Source of the DNA: Clostridiales bacterium UBA4706
GTDB lineage: Bacteria; Bacillota; Clostridia; Oscillospirales; Oscillospiraceae
DNA: 19,626 nt
Direction: 5' to 3'
Assembly (NCBI GenBank): GCA_002404605.1
Contig: DHKA01000084.1
Span: 1-19,626 of the forward strand
The notes beneath the pieces are model-generated. The model was not told the origin of the DNA and ran no database searches. It worked only from the letters and a program-made list of their open reading frames with translations. Below, one piece after another: positions 6,431-14,107 of this stretch. Both the position numbers and the translations under genes were made by a program. The number at the start of each line of letters is the position of its first letter. The first letter of the stretch is position 1.

Positions 6431-6476
6431 TATTCATTCACTATGTTTAAAACCTTAGAAAAAGGAGAAATGAAAA

Positions 6477-7637
6477 ATGAAAAAAGTAGTATGCATGGTA
6501 CTCGCCGCCGTAATGCTCATGGCATGTCTCGCCGGCTGCGGCTCCACCGCTTCCACCGCTTCCACCACTGAGGCTCCCGCCGCGTTCAAGATCGGCGGCA
6601 CGGCTCCCTTGACCGGCGGCGCCGCCATTTACGGCAACGCTGTGAAGAACGCCGCGCAGATCGCCGTGGACGAGATCAACGCCAAGGGCGGCGTCCAGTT
6701 TGAGCTGCGCTATGAGGACGACCAGAACGACCCCGAGAAGGCCGTCAACGCGTACAACACGCTGAAGGACTGGGGCATGCAGATCTCTCTGGGCTCCGTC
6801 ACCTCCAAGCCCTGCGAAGTTACCGCCGGCGACACCTTTGCTGACCGCATCTTCGCGCTGACCCCGTCCGCCTCCTCCGTCGCCACGACCGAAGGCAAGG
6901 ACAACATGTTCCAGATGTGCTTCACGGACCCCAACCAGGGCAGCGCTTCCGCGCAGTATATCGCCGATAAGGGGCTGGCCTCCAAGGTCGCCGTCATCTG
7001 GAAGAACGACGACGTTTACTCCAAGGGCGTCTATGAGACCTTCAAGGCCGCCTGCGATACGCTCGGCATTGAGATCGTGAGCGACACCACCTTCGCCGAT
7101 GGCAACGACACCGACTTCTCCGTCCAGATCGCCGATGCGCAGTCGAACGGCGCGCAGCTCGTGTTCCTGCCTATCTACTACCAGCCCGCTTCCCTCATCC
7201 TTGCGCAGGCAGCAGCCGCCGGTTATGAGCCCAAATGGTTCGGTGTGGACGGCATGGACGGCATTCTCACCATGAAGGGCTTCGACACCGCTCTCGCCGA
7301 GGGCGTCATGCTCCTGACCCCGTTCAACGCCGACTCCACCGACGAGCGCACCGCCGCTTTCGTCAAGAAGTACCAGGATATGTACGGCGAAGTTCCCAAC
7401 CAGTTTGCCGCGGACGCTTATGACTGCGTCTACGCTTATGCGCAGGCTCTCGAAGCCGCCGGCGCGACGCCCGACATGAGCGCGGAGGATCTCTGCGCCA
7501 AGATGATCGAGCAGTTCACCTCCATGACGTTCGACGGTCTGACCGGCACCGGCATGACCTGGAACGAGCAGGGCCAGGTCACCAAGAGTCCGAAGGGCAT
7601 GGTCATCCAGAACGGCGCTTACGTCGGTCTTGACTGA
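6477..7637 (+). CDS. livJ: Branched-chain amino-acid-type ABC transporter, substrate-binding lipoprotein
   Basis: The 386-residue protein starts with a lipoprotein signal: KK, a hydrophobic core and lipobox L-A-G-C with the lipidated Cys at residue 21, then a Ser/Thr/Ala-rich tether. The mature part is a two-lobed Peripla_BP_6 protein (IGGTAPLTGGAAIYGNAVKN at 39-58, AVDEINAKGG, then FGVDGMDG and FAADAYDCVYAYAQAL later). It binds the amino acid outside the membrane and passes it to LivHM. Leu/Ile/Val are the classical ligands, but related proteins bind other amino acids or amides. RBS AAAGGAGA lies just before the ATG. It is first in a five-gene operon; long hairpins after the stop may keep its transcript more abundant than the rest. 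Confidence 0.92.
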   Translation: MKKVVCMVLAAVMLMACLAGCGSTASTASTTEAPAAFKIGGTAPLTGGAAIYGNAVKNAAQIAVDEINAKGGVQFELRYEDDQNDPEKAVNAYNTLKDWGMQISLGSVTSKPCEVTAGDTFADRIFALTPSASSVATTEGKDNMFQMCFTDPNQGSASAQYIADKGLASKVAVIWKNDDVYSKGVYETFKAACDTLGIEIVSDTTFADGNDTDFSVQIADAQSNGAQLVFLPIYYQPASLILAQAAAAGYEPKWFGVDGMDGILTMKGFDTALAEGVMLLTPFNADSTDERTAAFVKKYQDMYGEVPNQFAADAYDCVYAYAQALEAAGATPDMSAEDLCAKMIEQFTSMTFDGLTGTGMTWNEQGQVTKSPKGMVIQNGAYVGLD

Positions 7638-7666
7638 TCGCTAAAAAGTCCAACCCACTTGCCGGA

Positions 7667-7747
7667 AATGGGACGGAGGATACTCCTCCGTCCCATTCCC
7701 GCGGGAAGGCGCGCAGCGGAAAGAGGCCGCCCCGAAGCCTTTTTCCG
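7667..7747 (+). promoter_or_regulatory. Intercistronic hairpins between livJ and livH
   Basis: A perfect 14-bp stem (7667-7680 with 7684-7697, loop TAC), a TTCCCGCGGGAA palindrome (7696-7707) and an 11-bp stem with one wobble (7717-7727 with 7737-7747, ending in CTTTTTCCG) fill the gap. None has a free T tract, so they look like processing or stabilising structures, or partial attenuators, limiting expression of the membrane genes relative to livJ. Confidence 0.6.
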
Positions 7748-7819
7748 ATGCGCATTTTCCCATGTTATTCACCAAAGAGAGAAAAAGAGAAAGAAATTGA
7801 CCCGAAAGGGGTGTCAGCC

Positions 7820-8713
7820 TTGAGTTTCCTAAACTTTCTGATCAGCGGCGTCAGCCTCGGCAGCATCTACGCGATCATCGCCCTCGGCTACACGATGGTC
7901 TACGGCATTGCGAAAATGCTGAACTTCGCCCACGGCGACATCATTATGGTGGGCGCGTATATCTGTTTTTTCGCCTGCACCAAATTTAACCTCCCGCCGG
8001 TCGTTGGCGTGGTCCTCGCGATGATCGTGTGCACCGTTCTCGGCATGACGATCGAGAAACTGGCATATAAGCCGCTGCGCGCGGCGACGTCGCTCGCGGT
8101 GCTCATCACTGCCATCGGCGTGAGCTATTTCCTCCAGAATGCGGCGCTGCTGCTCTGGGGCTCCAGTCCGGTCGTGTTCCCGAACTTCTTCAAATCGGCG
8201 AGCGGCGAGACGGGCTTTGCCCTCTTCGGCGGCGAGCTGCGTGTTTCGTATGTTGCGCTTGTGACGATCGCTGTGTGCGTTGTCATCATGGTCGCGCTCA
8301 CGCTCTTCACCGGCAAGACCAAAATGGGCAAGGCGATGCGCGCCTGCTCCGAGGATAAGGACGCGGCGCGGCTTATGGGCATCAACGTGGATGCGACGAT
8401 CTCCATGACGTTCGCCATCGGCTCCGGTCTCGCCGCCATCGCGGGCGTGCTGCTCTGCTCGGCATATCCGACGCTCGTCCCCACGACCGGCTCCATGCCC
8501 GGCATCAAAGCGTTCACCGCCGCCGTGTTCGGCGGCATCGGCTCCATCCCCGGCGCTCTGCTCGGCGGACTGCTGCTCGGCATCATCGAGATCATGGCCA
8601 AGGCGTATATCTCCACGCAAATGTCGGATGCCGTGGTGTTCGCGGTGCTGATCATCGTGCTGCTCGTCAAACCGTCCGGACTGCTGGGCAAGCAGGTCCG
8701 CGAGAAAGTGTGA
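7820..8713 (+). CDS. livH: Branched-chain amino-acid-type ABC transporter permease LivH
   Basis: A 297-residue multi-spanning membrane protein of the LivH family, with the opening FLNFLISGVSLGSIYAIIAL and GYTMVYGIAKMLNFAHGDI, and the cytoplasmic coupling stretch KTKMGKAMRACSEDKDAARL followed by MGI. With LivM it forms the pore of the importer. The frame is open back to ATG 7748, but the first 24 codons would give a charged extension foreign to the family and overlap the second hairpin. I therefore choose TTG 7820, which has AAAGGGGTG at 7805-7813 as ribosome site; GTG 7811 is another option. The stop is 10 bp before the livM start. Confidence 0.9.
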   Translation: MSFLNFLISGVSLGSIYAIIALGYTMVYGIAKMLNFAHGDIIMVGAYICFFACTKFNLPPVVGVVLAMIVCTVLGMTIEKLAYKPLRAATSLAVLITAIGVSYFLQNAALLLWGSSPVVFPNFFKSASGETGFALFGGELRVSYVALVTIAVCVVIMVALTLFTGKTKMGKAMRACSEDKDAARLMGINVDATISMTFAIGSGLAAIAGVLLCSAYPTLVPTTGSMPGIKAFTAAVFGGIGSIPGALLGGLLLGIIEIMAKAYISTQMSDAVVFAVLIIVLLVKPSGLLGKQVREKV

Positions 8714-8723
8714 GGTGGGTACG

Positions 8724-9779
8724 ATGAAAAAAGTTTTAGCCCGAATGAAGACCAACCGGCGGCAGTGGATCACCTATGCCTTTGTGATCGCTGCGTATAT
8801 CGTTCTCCAGATCCTCTCCGGACAGAAGGTGCTGTCCTCCACGGTGCGCGGCATGCTCGTGCCGATCTGCGCTTACGTTGTCATGGCTGTCTCACTCAAC
8901 CTCACCGTCGGCGTGATGGGCGAGCTGTCGCTCGGCCACGCGGGGTTTATGAGCGTCGGCGCTTTCATGGGCACGACGGCGGCGGTGTCGCTGCAGGGCG
9001 TCATTGCGAGCGCTCCGCTGCGTCTCGCCATTGCGATGGTCATCGGCGCAGTCTTTGCCGCCATTGTCGGCTTTCTCATCGGCATCCCGGTGCTGCGTCT
9101 TCGCGGCGACTATCTCGCCATCGTGACGCTTGCCTTCGGTGAGATCATCAAGAGCATCTTCACGAACCTTTATATCGGTCTTGACAGCAACGGTTACCAC
9201 ATCCGCTTCCTGCAGGCACCCGAAAACCTGGAAGAGGGTGGAAAGCTCATTCTCGGCGGGCCGATGGGCATCGGCGGCGTGCAGAAGATCGCCACGTTCA
9301 CCGGCGGCTTCATCCTTGTGATGATCTGCCTCGTTGTGATCTTCCATCTCGTGAACAGCCGCGCTGGCCGCGCCATTCTCGCCATCCGCGACAACCGCAT
9401 TGCGGCCGAGAGCGTCGGCATCCCTGTGACGCGCTATAAAATGACCGCCTTTGTCATCTCCGCTTCCATGGCGGGCGCAGCGGGCGCACTCTTCGCGCTC
9501 AACTACTCCACGATCGCCGCGAATAAGTTCGATTTCAACACATCCATCCTCGTGCTCGTGTTCGTTGTGTTCGGCGGTCTGGGCAATATGCTCGGCTCCG
9601 TCATCGCCGCGGCGCTGCTCACGGCGCTGCCCGAGGCACTGCGCAGCTTTGCCGATTACCGCATGCTGATCTACGCGATCGTCCTCATCCTCGTGATGCT
9701 CGCAACGAACAACAACGATTTCAAGGCGCTGCTGCGCCGCGTGATCCCCGGACGAAAGGAGGAGAGGGAAGATGTCTAA
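8724..9779 (+). CDS. livM: Branched-chain amino-acid-type ABC transporter permease LivM
   Basis: A 351-residue membrane permease of the LivM family: about eight or more hydrophobic segments and the hallmark SLNLTVGVMGELSLGHAGFM (about residues 54-73), GIPVLRLRGDYLAIVTLAFG, and the coupling loop NSRAGRAILAIRDNRIAAES followed by VGI. It pairs with LivH. ATG 8724 has GAGGTGG directly upstream and is preferred to GTG 8715. The last codons overlap livG by 8 bp, so the two are translationally coupled. Confidence 0.92.
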   Translation: MKKVLARMKTNRRQWITYAFVIAAYIVLQILSGQKVLSSTVRGMLVPICAYVVMAVSLNLTVGVMGELSLGHAGFMSVGAFMGTTAAVSLQGVIASAPLRLAIAMVIGAVFAAIVGFLIGIPVLRLRGDYLAIVTLAFGEIIKSIFTNLYIGLDSNGYHIRFLQAPENLEEGGKLILGGPMGIGGVQKIATFTGGFILVMICLVVIFHLVNSRAGRAILAIRDNRIAAESVGIPVTRYKMTAFVISASMAGAAGALFALNYSTIAANKFDFNTSILVLVFVVFGGLGNMLGSVIAAALLTALPEALRSFADYRMLIYAIVLILVMLATNNNDFKALLRRVIPGRKEEREDV

Positions 9780-10620
9780 AACGTTTGAAAAGGGAAAGAT
9801 GGTCGAATTTCCGAGCACAGCCATCATCCCCGAGCGCGATCTGGACAAAACACCCGTGCTGGAATGCCGTCATCTCGGCATCGACTTCGGCGGACTGCGT
9901 GCCGTAGACGATTTCAACCTCACCATCGGCCGCACGGAGATCGCCGGTCTGATCGGGCCGAACGGCGCGGGCAAGACCACCGTATTCAACCTGCTCACGA
10001 AGGTCTATCAGCCGACCCGCGGCACGACGCTGCTCGACGGCATGGACACCTCCGGCAAAACGACCGAGCAGATCAACCGCATGGGCATTGCCCGAACCTT
10101 CCAGAACATCCGCCTTTTCAACAACCTCACGGTGGAGGACAATGTGAAGATCGGCCTTCACAATCAGGAGCCGTATTCCACGTTTGAGGGCATTTTCCGT
10201 ATGCCGCGCTACTGGCGGCAGGAACGCACCGCGCACGAGCGCGCGCTCGAGCTACTCTCCATTTTCGATATGCAGGACATGGCGAACGTTCAAGCCGGCT
10301 CTCTGCCCTACGGCGCGCAGCGCCGTCTGGAGATCGTCCGCGCGCTGGCAACGAATCCGTCGCTGCTGCTGCTCGACGAGCCCGCCGCCGGTATGAACCC
10401 CTCCGAGACGCAGGAACTCATGGAGAACATCGTCAAGATCCGCGACATGTTCCAGATCGCCGTCATGCTCATCGAGCACGATATGAAGCTCGTCATGGGC
10501 ATCTGTGAGGGCATCTGCGTGCTGAACTTCGGCAAGGTGATCGCCAAAGGCACCGCGGAGGAGATCCAGGCGAACCCCGCCGTGATCGAAGCCTATCTCG
10601 GCAAGAAGAAGGAGGGCTGA
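9772..10620 (+). CDS. livG: Branched-chain amino-acid-type ABC transporter ATP-binding protein LivG
   Basis: The 282-residue ATPase has Walker A GPNGAGKTT (62-70), the signature LPYGAQRR (178-185, in place of the common LSYGQQR), Walker B LLLLDE (198-203) followed by PAAGMNPSE as in LivG proteins, and the switch histidine in LIEHDM. It carries about 25 extra N-terminal residues compared with the usual start near VLEC. It energises import together with LivF. RBS AAAGGAGGAGAGG lies within the end of livM, with which it overlaps by 8 bp. Confidence 0.93.
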   Translation: MSKTFEKGKMVEFPSTAIIPERDLDKTPVLECRHLGIDFGGLRAVDDFNLTIGRTEIAGLIGPNGAGKTTVFNLLTKVYQPTRGTTLLDGMDTSGKTTEQINRMGIARTFQNIRLFNNLTVEDNVKIGLHNQEPYSTFEGIFRMPRYWRQERTAHERALELLSIFDMQDMANVQAGSLPYGAQRRLEIVRALATNPSLLLLDEPAAGMNPSETQELMENIVKIRDMFQIAVMLIEHDMKLVMGICEGICVLNFGKVIAKGTAEEIQANPAVIEAYLGKKKEG

Positions 10621-10623
10621 CGT

Positions 10624-11328
10624 ATGCTTCTCGAAGTCAAAGACATTCAAGTGTATTACGGCGCGATCCACGCCATCAAGGGCGTATCCTTCGAGGTCAA
10701 CGAGGGCGAGATCGTAACGCTCATCGGCGCGAACGGCGCGGGCAAGACGACGACGCTCGATACCATAGCGGGCCTTCTTCGCAGCCGCGGCGGGGACATC
10801 GTTTTTCAGGGCGAGAGCATCGCGCACAAGGCTCCCCATCTGATCGTCAAGGACGGGTTGGCGCTCGTCCCGGAGGGACGGCGCGTGTTCGCGCAGATGA
10901 CCGTGGAGGAAAATCTCGAAATGGGTGCGTTCACCCGCGCCAACTCCACCGTTGCGCCGGGACTTGAAAAGGTGTACGAGCTGTTCCCGCGCTTGAAGGA
11001 ACGCCGCCGCCAGGTCGCCGGAACGCTCTCCGGCGGTGAGCAGCAGATGCTCGCCATGGGCCGCGCGCTGATGAGTGCGCCGAAACTGATGATGCTTGAC
11101 GAGCCCTCCATGGGTCTCGCTCCCATCCTAGTGGAGCAGGTGTTCGATATCATCCAGTCGCTGCATAAGGCAGGCACAACGATCCTGCTCGTCGAGCAGA
11201 ACGCGCAGATGGCGCTCTCCATCGCCGACCGCGCTTACGTGCTCGAAAACGGCAAGGTTTCCCTCTCCGGCACCGGCAAGGAGCTTGCCCAGAGCGAGCA
11301 GGTGCAGAAAGCCTACCTCGGCGGCTAA
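10624..11328 (+). CDS. livF: Branched-chain amino-acid-type ABC transporter ATP-binding protein LivF
   Basis: The 234-residue ATPase begins MLLEVKDIQVYYGAIHAIKG and has Walker A GANGAGKTT (35-43), signature LSGGEQQML, Walker B LMMLDE followed by PSMGLAP as typical of LivF, and LLVEQNAQ with the usual H-loop replaced by Gln-Asn as in this family. The start is 3 bp after the livG stop with AGGAGGG inside the livG end. It is the last gene of the operon; the terminator hairpin lies 49 bp downstream and has been split from its T tract by the structured element. Confidence 0.93.
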   Translation: MLLEVKDIQVYYGAIHAIKGVSFEVNEGEIVTLIGANGAGKTTTLDTIAGLLRSRGGDIVFQGESIAHKAPHLIVKDGLALVPEGRRVFAQMTVEENLEMGAFTRANSTVAPGLEKVYELFPRLKERRRQVAGTLSGGEQQMLAMGRALMSAPKLMMLDEPSMGLAPILVEQVFDIIQSLHKAGTTILLVEQNAQMALSIADRAYVLENGKVSLSGTGKELAQSEQVQKAYLGG

Positions 11329-11377
11329 TGTATTTAAATACCCTCCACCCAGCTGAGAAACTCTTTGAAAGTTTAAA

Positions 11378-11407
11378 CTCGCCCCGGACGATCCCGTCCG
11401 GGGCGAG
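11378..11407 (+). repeat. Terminator hairpin, left copy of a 30-bp direct repeat
   Basis: CTCGCCCCGGACG pairs with CGTCCGGGGCGAG around ATCC. The identical 30 bases recur at 11645-11674. This copy is followed only by TTGAGC, the start of the element. On the minus strand it is followed by TTTAAAC and could end transcripts from the ornithine cyclodeaminase gene. Confidence 0.85.
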
Positions 11408-11644
11408 TTGAGCTTGTCAAAAAAGTATTTTTGACAAGCTCTCAAACGAGATCCACTACGTTGGACTCTCGTTTGAAAAGGCTGCGGCTCGCCGCAGCGC
11501 ACTCGCTGTGCGCCGGTGGCGCACAGTTCGCACGTTTGCGAGCCGAGAAGTATTTTCTCCGACGCACATGTCGCCGGAGAAAATAATCAAAACTCTATTT
11601 GCGCCTGCGGGCGCAAACTCTGCGAGGCTTTTTTGACAGCCTGA
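11408..11644. mobile_element. Structured ~236-bp repeat element, copy 2 (candidate MITE)
   Basis: Same order of hairpins as copy 1 at 4646-4879. Compensatory differences keep the stems paired: GAGCTTGTC/GACAAGCTC (11410-11441), ATCC/GGA within the second stem (11451-11467), CTGTGCGC/GCGCACAG (11506-11526) and ATTTTCTCCG/CGGAGAAAAT (11552-11584). The ends carry TGTCAAAAAA-like and TTTTTTGACA-like inverted sequence. It lies between the two copies of the 30-bp terminator hairpin, between the convergent livF and ornithine cyclodeaminase genes, and has no ORF of its own. Confidence 0.72.
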
Positions 11645-11681
11645 CTCGCCCCGGACGATCCCGTCCGGGGCGAGTTTTTAT
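11645..11681 (+). terminator. Terminator with T tract (right copy of the 30-bp direct repeat)
   Basis: A 13-bp GC-rich stem (11645-11674) followed by TTTTTAT. This is the copy that keeps the original T tract and should end livF transcripts after they cross the element. It lies 5 bp from the 3' end of the ornithine cyclodeaminase-family gene. Confidence 0.88.
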
Positions 11682-11686
11682 CTGTA

Positions 11687-12703
11687 TCATATTTCGCAGA
11701 CCGTGCCGAGACTCTGTTTTTCACACGCTTTGAGGATGATCGCGGCAGAGGCAATGTCCTGCAGGGCGATGCCAGTGGAGTCGAAAACGGTGATCTCCGC
11801 ACCGCTTGTCCGCCCGGCCTTCTCACCGAGAATGACCTCGCCGATCTCCCCGGCAAGAGCGGGGAGGACACCCTCGCTGTGCGGCAGCTCGCATTCGCCG
11901 ACGGCGAAGCACTGCGCCGTATCGTCGCCGTAGACGGCGGCGCGGGCGAGCACCGCCGACTCGACCTCCTGTTTGCCCGGCAGATCGGCGCCGATGCAGC
12001 TTAAATGCGTGCCGGGCTTGACCCACGCTCTCTTTACTACCGGCGCCTTGGCGCAGGTGGCGGTAAAAACGATGTCGCTTGCGCCTACGGCAGCGGCTGT
12101 GTCCGTTTCGGCGGTGACCGCAGCGGCGTGCTTGTGCTCGCATGCCTTGAGCAGTGCATCCACTTTCCCCGTCACGGCGGCAAGGCGCTCCGCGGCTTTC
12201 TCCGGGCGGTGCGGGTTCGTGATATAAATCGTCTCGATGGACGGTATCGCCGCGAGCGCCGCCGCAGCAAGATACGGGCAGAGCTTGCCGCAGCCGACGA
12301 TCGTAAGCGTTTTTGCATCCTTACGCGCAAGATATTTTGCGCCGACGGCGGCTGCCGCGCCAGTGCGGAGCGCCGTAATGGGGCCGGCGTTCAAAAGAGC
12401 CTTCGGCTCGCCGGTGGTGAGATCAAAGAGGAGCGATGTGCCGAAAAGCGCCGGAAGCGATTTTTCGGCGTTTGAGTCATACCACGAAACGACCTTCAGC
12501 CCGAATACGCCAGCGCTTGCGAGATCTCCGGATTTTATATCGAGATCGGCGTGACCGGGATCAAACTCATGGAATACCATCGGCCATACGCTGCCCGTTC
12601 CGGCAGATTTTCCGGCGTAGGCGCTTTCCACGGCGCGGAGCGCGGCGGTCACGGTGAATACCTTTTGGATATCTTCCCGCCCGATGATGCGGATGGCACT
12701 CAT
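11687..12703 (-). CDS. Ornithine cyclodeaminase / mu-crystallin family protein
   Basis: The 338-residue product has the family layout: substrate-domain motifs GLKVVSWYDSN (Lys70) and ALRTGAAAAVGAKYLA (Arg113), a Rossmann segment TLTIVGCGKLCPYL (133-144), and late VFDSTGIALQDIASA holding the family's conserved Asp. Members use NAD(P) to deaminate or reduce amino or imino acids (ornithine to proline, ketimine reduction, alanine dehydrogenase). Here the dinucleotide loop reads GCGKLC, not the common GxGxQA, so cofactor or substrate use may differ. ATG 12703 is preferred: it has AAGGAG upstream and overlaps the aminotransferase stop as ATGA, indicating translational coupling. The frame extends to 12727, inside the upstream gene. 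The true substrate cannot be told. Confidence 0.88.
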   Translation of the reverse strand: MSAIRIIGREDIQKVFTVTAALRAVESAYAGKSAGTGSVWPMVFHEFDPGHADLDIKSGDLASAGVFGLKVVSWYDSNAEKSLPALFGTSLLFDLTTGEPKALLNAGPITALRTGAAAAVGAKYLARKDAKTLTIVGCGKLCPYLAAAALAAIPSIETIYITNPHRPEKAAERLAAVTGKVDALLKACEHKHAAAVTAETDTAAAVGASDIVFTATCAKAPVVKRAWVKPGTHLSCIGADLPGKQEVESAVLARAAVYGDDTAQCFAVGECELPHSEGVLPALAGEIGEVILGEKAGRTSGAEITVFDSTGIALQDIASAAIILKACEKQSLGTVCEI

Positions 12704-13839
12704 TTTTCCAGCTCCTTTTCTTTCCATGCGAAGTACTCGCTCACGGCTTTCAGACCGCTTATGAGCGCTTCCTTGCCGTAGGCGTAGCCGATGCGCATGC
12801 TCTTCGGCTGCTCAAAGCAGTCACCCGGCGTGACGAACGCGCCGGTTTTGTGGTACATCTCTTCGCACAGCTCGTAGGAGGGGACATCGAAATCGTAGTA
12901 GACGAGCGCCGTCGTGCCGCCGAGAGGCTTGACGTAGCTCGCGTGCTTTTCTCCGGCGACCCAATTATCCAGAATGGCGAGATTTTCCCGCACGATGGCG
13001 CGGCTGCGCGCGAGCATTTTATCGCTGTGCTTCAGCGCGAGCGCGGCAATGGCCTCGTCGATCATGCCGCCGCTGATGAGATCGTAGTCGCGGTGCGAGA
13101 CAAGCGCACGGAGAGCATCCTTGTCGTGTGTGGCGATCCAACCGAGCCGCAGCCCGGCGAGAGAAAACACCTTCGACATACTGCTCACGGAAATGCCCTT
13201 TTCGTAAAGATCCACGATGGACTCGCTCCACTCGTCCGACTGTGAGAGATGACGGTAGACCTCGTCGCAGAGAATGTATGCTCCCGCCTCGCGTGCGATC
13301 TGCACGATCTCTTCGAGCATATCGCGGCTCATAAGCGCGCCGGTGGGGTTGTTGGGGTTGTTGAGACAGATCATTTTCGTCCCCGGCACGGCGAGCGCGC
13401 GCAGCGCGTCGAGATCGGGGAGATATCCGTTTTCGCGGCTCAGGGGGAGAATTTTCACTTTTGCACCGAGCGATTCGGGGATGGAGTAAAGTTGCTGGTA
13501 TGTCGGCAAAACGCTGATGACGCGGTCGCCCGGGGAGACGAGCGAGCAGAACACATGGTGGTTCGCGCCCGCCGCGCCGTGCGTCGTGACAATATTTTCC
13601 GGCTTGACCGTTTTATAAAGTGAGCAGATGCCCTGCCGGAATGCAGGCGCTCCCTCAATGTCGCCGTAGGTCAGACGGCGCGCGGCGAGATCTTCGAGAA
13701 AGGCAGCCTTGTCCTCGCCGGTCAGCGCGAACAGCTCGTCGAGCGACACGGAATCGACGCACGTCTCCGCAATGTTGTATCGCGCGCCGACCTCCCATTC
13801 GTTCATCCATTCCTCTACGGCGAACGGTTTGATATACAT
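12700..13839 (-). CDS. PLP-dependent aminotransferase, class I/II
   Basis: The 379-residue enzyme has fold-type I aspartate-aminotransferase features: NNPNNPTG (160-167), CDEVYR (191-196, Asp192 contacts the pyridine nitrogen), SSMSK with Schiff-base Lys223, and LRLGW (Arg231). The N-terminus (MYIKPFAVEEWMNEWEVGAR) resembles the Clostridia aminotransferases often annotated as capreomycidine-synthase-like; substrate is unknown. ATG 13839 has AAAGGAGAATT upstream; the frame runs open back to 14007, but that part is the structured leader. It is coupled by a 4-bp ATGA overlap to the ornithine cyclodeaminase-family gene, so the two probably act on one amino-acid substrate, perhaps one supplied by the neighbouring importer (inference). 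Confidence 0.9.
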   Translation of the reverse strand: MYIKPFAVEEWMNEWEVGARYNIAETCVDSVSLDELFALTGEDKAAFLEDLAARRLTYGDIEGAPAFRQGICSLYKTVKPENIVTTHGAAGANHHVFCSLVSPGDRVISVLPTYQQLYSIPESLGAKVKILPLSRENGYLPDLDALRALAVPGTKMICLNNPNNPTGALMSRDMLEEIVQIAREAGAYILCDEVYRHLSQSDEWSESIVDLYEKGISVSSMSKVFSLAGLRLGWIATHDKDALRALVSHRDYDLISGGMIDEAIAALALKHSDKMLARSRAIVRENLAILDNWVAGEKHASYVKPLGGTTALVYYDFDVPSYELCEEMYHKTGAFVTPGDCFEQPKSMRIGYAYGKEALISGLKAVSEYFAWKEKELEK

Positions 13840-13878
13840 AAGAATTCTCCTTTCCGCCTGCCGCTGCCGGATAAAGCA

Positions 13879-13944
13879 AAAGGCGTCCGGGGCATTCCTT
13901 ATAGCGCCTGCGCGCCGTACCTGCGGAATTGCCCGGACACCTTT
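13879..13944 (-). promoter_or_regulatory. Attenuator-like hairpin in the aminotransferase leader
   Basis: On the minus strand 13925-13944 pairs with 13879-13898 as a 20-bp stem with two internal mismatches around a 26-nt GC-rich loop, followed by TTTTGCTTT. A smaller hairpin (CCGCATC/GGTGCGG) lies upstream, and an upstream CCGCCT can instead pair with AGGCGG just before the ribosome site. I could not match it to a known riboswitch or T-box. Confidence 0.5.
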
Positions 13945-13995
13945 CTGACCCGCACCCGGTGATGCGGAAGGCGGTATATTTCTTTTTGTAATTGG

Positions 13996-14024
13996 ATAAT
14001 AATCCAAAAAAGTGAGAAAGTCAA
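13996..14024 (-). promoter_or_regulatory. Sigma-A promoter of the aminotransferase-cyclodeaminase operon
   Basis: On the minus strand TTGACT (14019-14024), a 17-bp spacer and TATTAT (13996-14001) precede a leader of about 150 nt. AT-rich surroundings support it. Confidence 0.75.
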
Positions 14025-14071
14025 GGGGGAAAATAAATATTATTCAAAATGACATTGCGGAGGGGATTCCT

Positions 14072-14107
14072 TGCCGGATATCTCCGCATGCTGCACATAT
14101 CCCGGCA
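14072..14107 (-). terminator. Hairpin directly after the GNAT gene
   Basis: ATATCCGGCA and TGCCGGGATAT (minus strand) pair over 10 bp with one bulged G, abutting the stop codon. There is no T tract, so it is a weak or Rho-assisted terminator at best. Confidence 0.35.

Noticed and set aside
7748..7819. ATG 7748 as start of livH
   Set aside because: It would add 24 charged residues before the usual LivH start and begins at the end of a hairpin; TTG 7820 has the better ribosome site.
8892..9848. 318-codon open frame opposite livM
   Set aside because: Antisense translation rich in His/Asp/Glu/Arg, typical of the reverse of hydrophobic transporter codons.
13840..13990. Known riboswitch or T-box in the aminotransferase leader
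   Set aside because: I could not find a T-box-like AGGGTGGNACCGCG or recalled riboswitch core sequences, so no family is claimed.
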